Below the pieces are notes generated by a model. That model had not been told where the DNA came from and did no database searches. It worked only from the letters and a program-made list of their open reading frames with translations. A stretch of 64,000 nucleotides of DNA from Maribacter aquimaris. Its GTDB lineage: Bacteria > Bacteroidota > Bacteroidia > Flavobacteriales > Flavobacteriaceae. Numbering within the stretch: the stretch's first letter is position 1; the number at the start of each line of letters is the position of its first letter. This document shows, in pieces, positions 44,565 to 52,718 of this stretch. The stretch lies in contig NZ_JABTCF010000007.1 in assembly GCF_014596745.1 (NCBI RefSeq), forward strand, positions 124,001 through 188,000, written 5' to 3'. The translations under genes and the position numbers were made by a program.

Positions 44565-44989
44565 AATATCCTTGGTAATTTAGGGCATTGCATGGCAAGG
44601 TATAAATACAGAAATCCATTACAATAGATGAATAAAGTTAAAGCATTGCCGCATAACGACAAAACATATCCGCCCATCTTTATAAAATACGGACGAAAAC
44701 CCTGTTTGGGTTTCCTACTTTCTTAAAAAGCACTTCCTATCTTTGAGGTTAGATCTTTTATCAAACATGGTGTGCTCAAAAAAAACCCATCCCTTATCAA
44801 TCGAGCCGCTACAATCCGGCTTTTGATACCATACCATGAACATTTCCATCACGGTAAACCATTACACGATTTAACTTACCGAAACCTTAAATCGATAATT
44901 ACCCCCTAATGGGGATTTGCAAATACCTTGAAAATAACTGTTTAGGATTTCAAAATGACCTAAAACCCCTTACAAATCCACAATCTTAA
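44565..44989. other. Gene-free stretch before the operator pair
   Basis: No open frame, RNA or repeat that I can support is visible in these 425 bp. A lone box TATCTTTG at 44738-44745 matches the -7 consensus on the plus strand but has no -33 partner at the right distance, so I do not call a promoter. Confidence 0.5.
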
Positions 44990-45028
44990 TGTGTACGTAA
45001 ACATTTTATTGTATGTGTACGTACACAT
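44990..45028. promoter_or_regulatory. Paired operator sites upstream of the GH109-type gene
   Basis: TGTGTACGTAAACA (44990-45003) and the perfect palindrome ATGTGTACGTACACAT (45013-45028) lie with centres 24 bp apart. The same core occurs upstream of the lacI-family gene at 48564. Paired palindromes with a central CG are typical for LacI-type dimers or tetramers, so the regulator encoded at 48637 is the likely binder. They lie just upstream of the promoter at 45044. Confidence 0.7.
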
Positions 45029-45043
45029 TTTTTGTTATAATCC

Positions 45044-45074
45044 TTTGAAAATAGAATTTCAACTACTACTTTAG
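45044..45074 (+). promoter_or_regulatory. Promoter of the GH109-type gene
   Basis: TTTG (45044-45047), exactly 19 nt, then TACTTTAG (45067-45074), a near match to the Bacteroidota consensus. It starts 15 bp after the palindromic operator. The leader to the ATG at 45256 would be about 175 nt. Confidence 0.65.
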
Positions 45075-45255
45075 CAACAACAATCACCGGATAACCTTCT
45101 GGAAAAGTCAATAAATGAGGCCATCGATTAGAATTAAATAAAAAATAATCCACCCATGCCTCCAAATATGCCTTTCTGAAGTAAATAGACACTATCAATA
45201 AATACGCAGGTTATAGCTAAATAAAAGTTGGTCCCTTAAGGCAAAAAACAAAACT

Positions 45256-46608
45256 ATGGATTCAAGAAGAACCTTTATAAAAAAATCAGCATTGGCTGGC
45301 ATAGGTCTATCACTCGCTCCAGGGTTCACTTATGGAAATTGGAAAACAAGTGACAAACTAAAAATCGGAATGATCGGTGTAGGCCTTCGTGGCACAAGCC
45401 ATCTCAAAAATCTCTTATTAAGAAAGGATATTGAGGTAACGGCCATATGTGATATAGACGCTGACAGAATAGATTTAGCCTCTAAATTAATTTCCGAAGC
45501 TGGACACAAAAAACCCCAATCATTTGGAAAAAATGATCTGGACTACCGAAACCTTCTGGAGTTGACCACTGTTGATGCGGTGGTTATCGCCACACCTTGG
45601 CTCTGGCATACCCGAATGGCTAAAGATGCCTTAAGAGCTGGCAAATACACCGGCTTGGAAGTGTCCGCAGCAAACACCATTGAAGAATGCTGGGACCTTG
45701 TAGAAGCCCATGAAGAGACTGGATCCCATCTCATGCTTCTCGAAAATGTAAACTATCGCAGGGATGTTCTTGCCGTATTGAATATGGTAAAACAGAATGT
45801 GTTCGGTGAACTCGTTCACTTTAGATGTGGCTACCAACATGACCTGCGTGATGTAAAATTCAACAATGGAATACAGCCTCATGGTGGTGGGGTTGAATTT
45901 GGACAAAAAGCTATTTCAGAAGCAAAATGGCGTACAAACCATTCCGTAAAAAGAAATGCAGATGTTTACCCTACCCACGGTGTAGGACCTATCGCTGCCA
46001 TGTGTGACATAAATAGAGGCAATCGCTTTGTATCGATAACCTCCAATGCCAGTAAAAGCATTGGTTTGCATAATTACATTGTAAAGAACGGGGGTGAAGA
46101 CCATCCGAATGCTAAAGTGAAATTTAAACAAGGTGATGTCATTACATCAACTATAGAAACAGCTAAAGGTGAAACCATAATCGTAACCCATGATTGTAAT
46201 CTTCCTCGCCCCTATTCCTTAGGATTTAGGGTTCAAGGAGCTAATGGTCTTTGGGAAGTCGATGGAGACCGAATCTACATCGAAGGGCAGTCAGAACCCC
46301 ATACTTGGGACAAGGCCGATTCCTGGTTGAAAAAGTATGATCATCCTTTATGGCAAAAATATGGGGAATATGCCCAAAATTCCGGTCATGGTGGAATGGA
46401 TTTCTTTGTCATCAATGCATTCGTAGAATCTGCAAAAAACAATATTGCCCCTCCAATAGACGCTTATGATGCGGCTGCGTGGAGTGCCATAACCCCCCTA
46501 TCCGAAATTTCAATAGAGAATAATGGGGAACCACAGGATTTTCCTGACTTCACCCGTGGAAACTGGATGAAGAGAAAAACATATGAATGGATAAAAGACG
46601 ACTATTAA
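45256..46608 (+). CDS. GH109-type Gfo/Idh/MocA family glycoside hydrolase/oxidoreductase
   Basis: A 450-residue exported NAD-dependent protein that closely resembles the GH109 enzymes first described as alpha-N-acetylgalactosaminidase in Elizabethkingia. The N-terminus SRRTFIKKSALAGIGLSLAP is a twin-arginine-like signal, so the cofactor is loaded before export. The Rossmann motif GMIGVGLRGTSHLKNLL is near 38-54. Other landmarks are LLENVNYRRDVLAVLNMVKQ near 161-180, SEAKWRTNHSVKRNADVYPT near 222-241, HGVGPIAAMCDINRGNR near 242-258 and GHGGMDFFVINAFVES near 378-393. The substrate may differ from GalNAc. The gene is probably controlled by the LacI-type regulator through the upstream operator pair. 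Confidence 0.88.
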   Translation: MDSRRTFIKKSALAGIGLSLAPGFTYGNWKTSDKLKIGMIGVGLRGTSHLKNLLLRKDIEVTAICDIDADRIDLASKLISEAGHKKPQSFGKNDLDYRNLLELTTVDAVVIATPWLWHTRMAKDALRAGKYTGLEVSAANTIEECWDLVEAHEETGSHLMLLENVNYRRDVLAVLNMVKQNVFGELVHFRCGYQHDLRDVKFNNGIQPHGGGVEFGQKAISEAKWRTNHSVKRNADVYPTHGVGPIAAMCDINRGNRFVSITSNASKSIGLHNYIVKNGGEDHPNAKVKFKQGDVITSTIETAKGETIIVTHDCNLPRPYSLGFRVQGANGLWEVDGDRIYIEGQSEPHTWDKADSWLKKYDHPLWQKYGEYAQNSGHGGMDFFVINAFVESAKNNIAPPIDAYDAAAWSAITPLSEISIENNGEPQDFPDFTRGNWMKRKTYEWIKDDY

Positions 46609-46678
46609 TAACTTAGGACAGAAAGGACAATATAAAATGTGTTTAAATTTTCTTTAAACGATTACCTATATAGGACAT

Positions 46679-46853
46679 ATGACAAACATCCCATATGGTG
46701 AATTTTATATAGCGGTCAGCTAGTCAAGGAAAATCCTTGACGGATCAGGAGTGATCGTAATGGCCTCGAGCATAGTTTCCCTGGATGAAAATACCAATGC
46801 CGTTGAATTTTACATTCCCTGAAGACGGCCCGTTTATTACCGTTGAATTATAA
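46679..46853 (+). pseudogene. Interrupted coding remnant
   Basis: A frame from ATG 46679 reads coherently but is broken by TAG at 46721 and ends at TGA 46820; it includes ILDGSGVIVMASSIVSLDEN. An overlapping frame from 46785 ends at 46853 with LNFTFPEDGPFITVEL, which looks like a natural C-terminus. Together they suggest a frameshifted 3' end of a lost gene. No family was recognised. Confidence 0.35.
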
Positions 46854-46870
46854 GTTGAGTATACATAGTA

Positions 46871-46935
46871 TTAGTTTATTGAGTTAGTTTATTGAGTTAG
46901 TTTGTTGAGTTAATTTGTTGAGTGGGTTCGTTGGT
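46871..46935 (+). repeat. Imperfect 13-bp tandem repeat
   Basis: Two identical units TTAGTTTATTGAG are followed by TTAGTTTGTTGAG, TTAATTTGTTGAG and a degenerate fifth copy, drifting from 5' to 3'. It lies in non-coding sequence. Confidence 0.8.
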
Positions 46936-47428
46936 TTGTTTACAATGAGCTCGATGCCTTGGTTGACAATTGGAAACGATTGTTGTCAAGGCATTCTTTT
47001 ATACCATAAAATATGGTCCAATGAAAAATAGCCCTTTATCGAACGACAACAGGAATCATCAGGATAGTACGCTTAGGGATATGGAACTTCTGGTATTCCA
47101 TTGTGAAGAAAATTGGTCGAGCCCCTTTAAACTATTTTCAAGCAGAATTTTTTTATCTTTTTGACACTTCTAATTTGGGCATGGATTTATAAAAATATAA
47201 AATCTTTCTATACATTAAGGGTCATAGACATGAATGCCCATACCATGTATGAACTATCAAATAAAATAGATTTTCCAACAATAGTCGAAGGATTGCGATA
47301 TGGTTTTGGTCAAAATACCGATCCTATCATAAAGCACCTACCCTACTGGATAGGTCTCTTATCCTTGGTCAACTTTTACCTTATGTATTAATCCCACAAT
47401 AGATACCACTGCGGTAACAAGGATATCA

Positions 47429-48328
47429 TCAGCTATCTTGGGGCTGTACACCCCAATCCAATCTAGGGAATTCTTTCTCTAGATATTTTTTGACCGCTAC
47501 AATATCCTCCTTAGCGGTTAGATCAGGTACATGTTCAGAAAAAGGAATTCCTATTGAAGTGCCAGGATTATCCTTTAACATATTCAGGAAAGCGGTTGGT
47601 AATTCCTTCTCATTACGTTCTGTATGAATTGGACAATCCCTTAGATAGGTGAACATTTTTGCTCCATCGAACTTAAATACATTCATACTAACCCTCAATT
47701 TACCAAAGTCGTCCTTATACTTTTCAATTTCAGATGTATCGGGTTTTTCAATAATATCCAATAAATACCCATGCCCATCCAATTTTGCCAAGGCAAATCT
47801 CGAAATACGCTCTGTGGCAAATAGTAGTGCATCACGGTCATAAGCGATAAAAGCATTTGGTGCGGAAATATTCCGAAGTGCCATGAAAGCCTTTACGGAA
47901 TAAAGATTGTCACTATTGCAAACTGTGAAACTACCCTGACGTAATTCCGGAAATTGCTCCATAGCCTGAAACAAAGCATCGGAGGTACCAAAAGGTTTCA
48001 CCCTTTCTTTTGGCACATGTTGAACCGCAAAGGAAACCTTCAATCCATTAAAGTCGTTTTCTTTGTCCTTATTTCCATAAAACTCTTTGAACAAACCTGC
48101 TTGTTCACCGACTATGATAAAAACATTTTTATACCCGGCCTGCTTGGCGTTATAAAGGACATAATCGAGCAGCGGTCTACCATTTTTCCCAACTCCGATG
48201 AGTCCCTTACTCCGTTCATTCGCTTGTTTTAGCTCTTCTTTACTGAGTCCTGTCTCAAAAGAAGTATCTTTCTTCATTCTTGAGGAAGCCCCTCCCGCCA
48301 AAATGACCAAATTAGAATGTGAATCCAT
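47429..48328 (-). CDS. Nucleotidyltransferase family protein
   Basis: A 299-residue cytoplasmic enzyme with a GT-A-like nucleotidyltransferase fold, expected to join an NTP to a sugar phosphate. The nucleotide-binding motif LVILAGGASSRMKKD is near 7-21, the lysine-bearing segment KGLIGVGKNGRPLLDYVL near 41-58, and the metal-binding CNSDNLYSVKAF near 138-149. Unlike manC it has no GDP-mannose features, and the sugar is unknown. A decayed gene ends one base before its start codon (TAG-T-ATG), so it once was the second gene of a coupled pair, perhaps with a sugar kinase. The operator pair at 48564-48599 lies upstream, suggesting control by the LacI-type regulator. Confidence 0.8.
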   Translation of the reverse strand: MDSHSNLVILAGGASSRMKKDTSFETGLSKEELKQANERSKGLIGVGKNGRPLLDYVLYNAKQAGYKNVFIIVGEQAGLFKEFYGNKDKENDFNGLKVSFAVQHVPKERVKPFGTSDALFQAMEQFPELRQGSFTVCNSDNLYSVKAFMALRNISAPNAFIAYDRDALLFATERISRFALAKLDGHGYLLDIIEKPDTSEIEKYKDDFGKLRVSMNVFKFDGAKMFTYLRDCPIHTERNEKELPTAFLNMLKDNPGTSIGIPFSEHVPDLTAKEDIVAVKKYLEKEFPRLDWGVQPQDS

Positions 48329-48329
48329 A

Positions 48330-48555
48330 CTATAACTGTTTTTGGGTTATCCTTACACCAGGATCAATATCAACCGCATAGGCATCTTTCGCACCTGTGT
48401 TCATTATTGCCTTTCTTATTCAGGGCTCTACTTCCCGTGCCATGGCCACGATACTGTTTAACTTATTGGTTGTGTTTACTTGATCGATGACGTCCATTTG
48501 TTTACGTAAATTGGGTCTTAAATTAATGGACCCCCCTAGATTATAGTGCAAGATA
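48330..48555 (-). pseudogene. Decayed gene end just upstream of the nucleotidyltransferase
   Basis: The minus strand reads coherently for about 75 codons. Stretches such as LGGSINLRPNLRKQMDVIDQ and AIMNTGAKDAYAVDIDPGVR are joined in a single frame that is broken only by TGA at 48422-48420. The frame ends in TAG at 48332-48330, one base before the nucleotidyltransferase ATG. No start codon or N-terminal part remains, and an operator sits right at the upstream border. I do not recognise the family; the position before a nucleotidyltransferase would suit a sugar kinase. Codon choice resembles the neighbours. Confidence 0.5.
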
Positions 48556-48563
48556 AGAAAAAA

Positions 48564-48599
48564 TGTGTACGTACACACTAAATACTGTTATCGTACACA
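48564..48599. promoter_or_regulatory. Paired operator sites before the LacI-type gene
   Basis: The perfect palindrome TGTGTACGTACACA (48564-48577) and the half-degenerate TGTTATCGTACACA (48586-48599) have centres 22 bp apart. The second site abuts the -33 region of the lacI promoter, which fits autoregulation. The first site matches the sites at 44990-45028. Confidence 0.7.
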
Positions 48600-48621
48600 T
48601 CATTTAATTTTCTTTTTTGGA

Positions 48622-48629
48622 TATATTTG
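48622..48629 (+). promoter_or_regulatory. -7 box of the LacI-type gene
   Basis: TATATTTG matches TAnnTTTG exactly. It lies 7 bp before the ATG at 48637, which would make the mRNA nearly leaderless. The surrounding AT-rich sequence raises the chance of coincidence, and no TTTG is found at -33. Confidence 0.4.
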
Positions 48630-48636
48630 TAATACC

Positions 48637-49665
48637 ATGAAGAAAAAGATAACCATCAAGGATATTGCCCGAGCGGCAAATGTTTCAATCGGAACAGTTG
48701 ATCGGGTCATTCATAAAAGGGGGAAAGTTTCCGAAACTGCCTTGCAAAAGGTGAATGATGCACTAAAAGAATTGGACTACAAGCCCAATCCCTTAGCGCG
48801 AACCCTAAGGAACAATGTTGTTTACAAAATAAACATCCTTATCCCTAATCCTGCCAAGGATCCGTATTGGGTACCATGCGAGTTGGGAATAAATGCCATT
48901 ATTAAAGAGTATGAGGCTTTTGATATTGAAATTTCAGTACTTCTTTTCGACCCCACTAAACCTGAATCATTCTCCCAAATCGGCAACGATTTAGTTGAGA
49001 AAGGATCGGATGCCCTCTTATTTGTGCCTTTATTCGAAAAAGAGAGTAATTTTCTACTGGAAAAACTCAATAGAAAGGGCATTCTGACCGGAACTTTCAA
49101 TAGCCTGCCCAGCAAACATGTAGACCACTATGTCGGCCATGATCTTTTCTTGAGTGGTAGGGTTGCCGCCAAACTCGTTTCCGATTTTATCCAACCTTCT
49201 TCAAGAATCGGAATAATACACATCAACGAAGCCTTTAATAATGCCATTCACATGCGCCAAAAAGAAAATGGTTTTAGGGCTTATTTCAAGGACCATCATG
49301 TCGATTGTGAAATACTAACCAAAAATATAAATACGAGTAATGTTACTGAGGCACTACGAAATTTCATTTCGGAGGAAAAAGTGAACATCTTTTTCGTGAC
49401 TACCTCAAAAACATACGAAGTTGCCCTTGCCTTAAAACAACTGAACAAAAAAGCAACTGTTGTAGGCTATGATCTTTTACCCGAAAATGTTTCGTGTTTA
49501 CAAAACGGTGAAATTCAATTCCTAATACATCAGGCACCTAGGTTACAAGCATCCCTATCACTCAAAAGCCTTGTAGAAAAACTACTGTTCAATAAAGAGT
49601 TTCCTAAAAAACAATTATTACCCATTAACATCATCAACTCGGAAAATATAAAGAGCTACCTCTGA
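48637..49665 (+). CDS. LacI family transcriptional regulator
   Basis: A 342-residue DNA-binding regulator. The helix-turn-helix is at the N-terminus (ITIKDIARAANVSIGTVDRV near 4-23), followed by the hinge helix NPLARTLRNN near 52-61. The rest is a periplasmic-binding-like effector domain with sugar-binding character (PNPAKDPYWVPCELGINAI near 69-87, VGHDLFLSGRVAAKLVSDFI near 165-184, VVGYDLLPENVSCL near 274-287). I start at 48637; the longer frame upstream runs through the operator. Operators of the LacI type lie in front of this gene and of the GH109-type gene, so it should regulate both and itself in response to an unknown sugar. Confidence 0.92.
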   Translation: MKKKITIKDIARAANVSIGTVDRVIHKRGKVSETALQKVNDALKELDYKPNPLARTLRNNVVYKINILIPNPAKDPYWVPCELGINAIIKEYEAFDIEISVLLFDPTKPESFSQIGNDLVEKGSDALLFVPLFEKESNFLLEKLNRKGILTGTFNSLPSKHVDHYVGHDLFLSGRVAAKLVSDFIQPSSRIGIIHINEAFNNAIHMRQKENGFRAYFKDHHVDCEILTKNINTSNVTEALRNFISEEKVNIFFVTTSKTYEVALALKQLNKKATVVGYDLLPENVSCLQNGEIQFLIHQAPRLQASLSLKSLVEKLLFNKEFPKKQLLPINIINSENIKSYL

Positions 49666-50034
49666 AAATAACCCTTCTTAATGCCCTGCCTTAACCCCCA
49701 ATCCGATGGCAGCGGTTTATATGTTTTTTTGAAATGATTCAACCTTTCCCCATACATCAACTATTATCCGGAAAGTATTAATAAGCGTTTAACACCCTCC
49801 TTGTCCCTTCAAAATACGGCACCTATTGGCAAGTTTTAAATACCGGATCATTATGCCTTCACAAATCGCATCAAACAAGTCAATTTCTTATTATTTTCAA
49901 ATTTAAATCCAATAATATTGAATTTTAAAGGTCATAAATTGATGATTTTATAATTATTCCCTCCGTAATCCAAATATTTACGAAAACCCTTTCGAAAATA
50001 TCCACACACCAAACTATTTAACGTTACTTGTTGA

Positions 50035-50277
50035 TTTACTGCTTTTTATACAAGTCACTTAATCCGTGACCTGGATTCAAAAGACAACAACATTACCAAT
50101 GGGTATGTTAAAAATGGAAGAGTTCATTATTATAAGAATAATTTTGAAGGAATGATTTTCAATAATTACCCGATTGTATTCGGAAAATACCAGAACTATC
50201 ATGGGGGCAACTTACAAATTGACATCAGCAGTTACTACAGAACCGAATCAGCTACGGCATGGTGCCCCTACAAATAA
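50035..50277 (+). pseudogene. C-terminal fragment of a lost gene
   Basis: A frame of 80 codons is open from the TGA at 50032 to TAA at 50275 with no suitable start codon. It reads as plausible protein (HLIRDLDSKDNNITNGYVKN, IVFGKYQNYHGGNLQIDISS) with many Tyr and Asn, as in secreted Bacteroidota proteins. I recognise no family. The rest of the gap 49666-50354 shows nothing. It looks like the 3' end of a deleted gene. Confidence 0.4.
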
Positions 50278-50354
50278 AAAGTTTTCCGAATTTCCACAGT
50301 TACAACTTTTAAATAAAATTATATATTCCATTTAACCACAGTAAAATCAAGCTT

Positions 50355-51011
50355 ATGAAATTTTTTATAGATACCGCGAACCTAGACCAAATAAAGGAAG
50401 CCCAAGCATTGGGAGTTTTGGACGGAGTAACAACAAACCCTTCATTGATGGCCAAAGAGGGCATTACCGGGAAAGCCAACATCCTAAAGCACTATGAAGC
50501 TATCTGCGATTGTGTCGATGGTGATGTTTCGGCAGAGGTAATTTCAACCAATTTCGACGGAATGATAAAGGAAGGGGAAGAATTGGCTGCCCTCAACCCT
50601 CAAATTGTGGTTAAATTACCCATGATTGCCGATGGTGTAAAAGCCTGTAAATATTTCTCGGACAAAGGCATTAGAACCAATGTTACCTTGGTATTTTCTG
50701 CAGGACAGGCATTACTTGCCGCAAAGGCAGGTGCCACCTATGTATCCCCATTTTTGGGAAGATTGGACGATATTTCAACAGACGGTCTTAATCTTATTGC
50801 CGAAATAAGACAGATTTATGACAACTATGATTTCGACACCCAAATATTGGCAGCCTCTATCAGACACACCATGCACGTGATCAACTGCGCGAAAATCGGT
50901 TCCGATGTAATGACGGGTCCCCTTTCTTCAATTGAAGGCTTGCTTAAACACCCCTTGACCGATTCTGGTTTGGCCAAGTTTCTTGAGGATGCAAAATCGT
51001 TTGATTTGTAG
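50355..51011 (+). CDS. fsa: Transaldolase-like fructose-6-phosphate aldolase
   Basis: A 218-residue cytoplasmic class I aldolase of the small transaldolase/FSA family. The opening [20 protein letters not shown] and [17 protein letters not shown] near 20-36 are typical. The Schiff-base lysine lies in [15 protein letters not shown] near 82-96, followed by [20 protein letters not shown] near 109-128 and [10 protein letters not shown] near 131-140. Length matches this short subfamily, whose members act as transaldolases or fructose-6-phosphate aldolases; the exact activity is not decided by sequence. In a pentose context such an enzyme would serve the pentose phosphate route for xylose. It stands between the decayed region and the xylan block. 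Confidence 0.88.
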   Translation: MKFFIDTANLDQIKEAQALGVLDGVTTNPSLMAKEGITGKANILKHYEAICDCVDGDVSAEVISTNFDGMIKEGEELAALNPQIVVKLPMIADGVKACKYFSDKGIRTNVTLVFSAGQALLAAKAGATYVSPFLGRLDDISTDGLNLIAEIRQIYDNYDFDTQILAASIRHTMHVINCAKIGSDVMTGPLSSIEGLLKHPLTDSGLAKFLEDAKSFDL

Positions 51012-51044
51012 ATTCACTAGCCAAAAAGCATCCATACAAATACA

Positions 51045-51111
51045 TGTCAAATCCAAAAGAACCTTCCGCTTTGCAGCCAATGTAACGGAACGTGTTCTAT
51101 TGGATTTGACA
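51045..51111. repeat. 67-nt imperfect palindrome after fsa
   Basis: TGTCAAATCCAA (51045-51056) pairs perfectly with TTGGATTTGACA (51100-51111). Inside, AGAAC/GTTCT and TTCCG/CGGAA extend the stem to about 22 bp with small bulges, leaving a 17-nt loop. No T-run follows, so it is not a classic terminator. It may be a small mobile palindrome or an RNA structure. Confidence 0.7.
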
Positions 51112-51169
51112 ATACTATAATTTCCTGTATACGACCATACACAAGACCCCGATTTTACATCAATAATGT

Positions 51170-51322
51170 TCAGACCGGATGGACTTTAAACTCACCTTCC
51201 TTTTCAAAGTCCCAGGACGTCAATCGAATGAACGAAATCCCCCAATCCTCAAAACACGAACACATACTTCTAAGTATAGGAAGGGACCAGATAAACATCA
51301 AAAAAACTATCGGGAATTTCAT
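51170..51322 (-). CDS. Possible 50-residue membrane or secreted peptide
   Basis: The only open frame of note in the 534-bp gap 51012-51545. It begins MKFPIVFLMFIWSLPILRSM, a signal-like or membrane start, and continues with a short, coherent CFEDWGISFIRLTSWDFEKE segment. No family is recognised. It may be a genuine small peptide, or the trace of a larger gene. The remainder of the gap is AT-rich with nothing else supportable. Confidence 0.25.
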   Translation of the reverse strand: MKFPIVFLMFIWSLPILRSMCSCFEDWGISFIRLTSWDFEKEGEFKVHPV

Positions 51323-51545
51323 ATCGGATCGATCTTCTGAACGAGTTAATAAGAAATACTGGCCTAAAAGCCCCTAAAAAAAGCAAATGCAACAAATGTA
51401 TTACAGTTTGCTTCAATAATAACACCCCCAAAATTATAGTCAAAATACCTTTATAAATTCATAACGACACCTTAGGCTAATTGTTCGTTATACTTATTTT
51501 TTTGCCTTACAAAATTAAATGACCCGACTAAAATAATTTTCTATT

Positions 51546-52691
51546 ATGACCATGACATATAAAATCCGTGTATTTCTTATTCTTTTCGTTTTAGGCTTAA
51601 GTGCTTGCCAAACCAACAATAAGGAATCAAAGAAAGATACCACCAAAGAAGAAGTCTCTATAAAGGAACATTTTAAAGGAAGCTTTTTAATAGGGGCCGC
51701 AATCAACGATAACCATATTGACAGATCGGATTCGCTTGGTATTCAACTCCTGAAAAAAGAGTTCAATTCCATTACCCCTGAAAATATAATGAAATGGATG
51801 TATGTCCACCCTGAAAAGGACTCTTATTTCTTTGACACTACAGATAAATATGTAGCCCTCGGCCAAGAGAATGGAATGTATATCGTAGGTCATAATCTGA
51901 TTTGGCACAGTCAGTTGGCGGATTGGGTCAATCCTATTAAGGATAGCCTCGAAATGGCCATTATGTTAAAGGATCACATTAACACTATTGTCAGCAGATA
52001 CAAAGGAAAAATCGATGCCTGGGACGTTGTAAACGAAGCCTTGAATGAGGACGGAACCTTAAGGGAATCTGTTTTTTCCAATACCATGGGCGATCGCTTC
52101 CTGGAACTGGCCTTTAAGGAAGCTGCCAAAGCCGATCCGGATGCAACACTTATATATAACGACTATAATCTTTGGAAACCCGAAAAAAGGGACGGGGTAG
52201 TTCGTTTGGTAAAAAAATTACAGGATAATGGCGCCAAAATCGATGAGGTCGGTATACAGGCACATTGGAGCTTGGAAGGCCCTTCCATTGAAGATATTGA
52301 AAATAGCATCATTGCATTTTCAGAGCTTGGTGTCAAGATTTCGTTCACCGAATTGGATGTCACGGTCTTACCCAATCCTTGGGAGTTGGACGGGGCTGCC
52401 GTTAATCAAAATTACGATGAATTTGAAGGAGATCCCAAAATGAACCCTTATCCCAACGGGTTACCGGATTCCGTTAAACTGGAACTCAGTAAACGCTACC
52501 AAGACATTTTCAATCTTTTCACAAAACATAAAGACAAGATAAGCAGGGTTACCTTCTGGGGCGTTCAAGACGGACAGTCATGGCTTAATAATTGGCCCAT
52601 AAACGGCCGTACAAACTATCCGTTGTTTTTTGATAGAAATTATCAACCCAAGAAAGTGTACACGGATATTATCAGCGCTAAAAACAACTAA
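51546..52691 (+). CDS. GH10 endo-1,4-beta-xylanase, lipoprotein
   Basis: A 381-residue outer-membrane or surface lipoprotein that cuts the xylan backbone. The lipobox LGLSAC places the lipid on Cys21. The GH10 barrel starts near residue 38; the substrate-side NSITPENIMKW is near 75, GHNLIWHSQLADWV near 117-130, the acid/base glutamate in WDVVNEAL near 160-167, and the nucleophile in ISFTELDVTVLP near 263-274. The last conserved segment is VTFWGVQDGQSWLNNWP near 338-354. The GPH symporter starts 27 bp downstream and the GH43 gene 15 bp after that, a three-gene operon for cutting, importing and trimming xylan. Confidence 0.93.
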   Translation: MTMTYKIRVFLILFVLGLSACQTNNKESKKDTTKEEVSIKEHFKGSFLIGAAINDNHIDRSDSLGIQLLKKEFNSITPENIMKWMYVHPEKDSYFFDTTDKYVALGQENGMYIVGHNLIWHSQLADWVNPIKDSLEMAIMLKDHINTIVSRYKGKIDAWDVVNEALNEDGTLRESVFSNTMGDRFLELAFKEAAKADPDATLIYNDYNLWKPEKRDGVVRLVKKLQDNGAKIDEVGIQAHWSLEGPSIEDIENSIIAFSELGVKISFTELDVTVLPNPWELDGAAVNQNYDEFEGDPKMNPYPNGLPDSVKLELSKRYQDIFNLFTKHKDKISRVTFWGVQDGQSWLNNWPINGRTNYPLFFDRNYQPKKVYTDIISAKNN

Positions 52692-52718
52692 TTGTTTATA
52701 TCATATACGACCTACTAA

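Larger units (their letters stand above)
46609..47428. other. Gene-poor stretch with coding traces
   Basis: These 820 bp contain no intact gene I can support. They hold broken open frames at 46679-46853, a 13-bp tandem repeat at 46871-46935, and near the end a frame at 47161-47391 without an ATG. That frame reads like part of a small membrane protein (ending LPYWIGLLSLVNFYLMY) but has no recognised family. Together they look like decayed genes. Confidence 0.45.

Noticed and set aside
44738-44745. TATCTTTG box as promoter of a hidden RNA gene
   Set aside because: No -33 element at the right distance and no structured RNA downstream.
46871-46935. CRISPR-like array
   Set aside because: Units are directly adjacent with no spacers and only 13 bp long.
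46970-47164. 64-residue frame in the gene-poor stretch
   Set aside because: No coherent composition or family; ends at a non-ATG overlapping frame.
47161-47391. 76-residue TTG-started frame
   Set aside because: Looks like part of a membrane protein, but has no start codon or family; described only as a trace.
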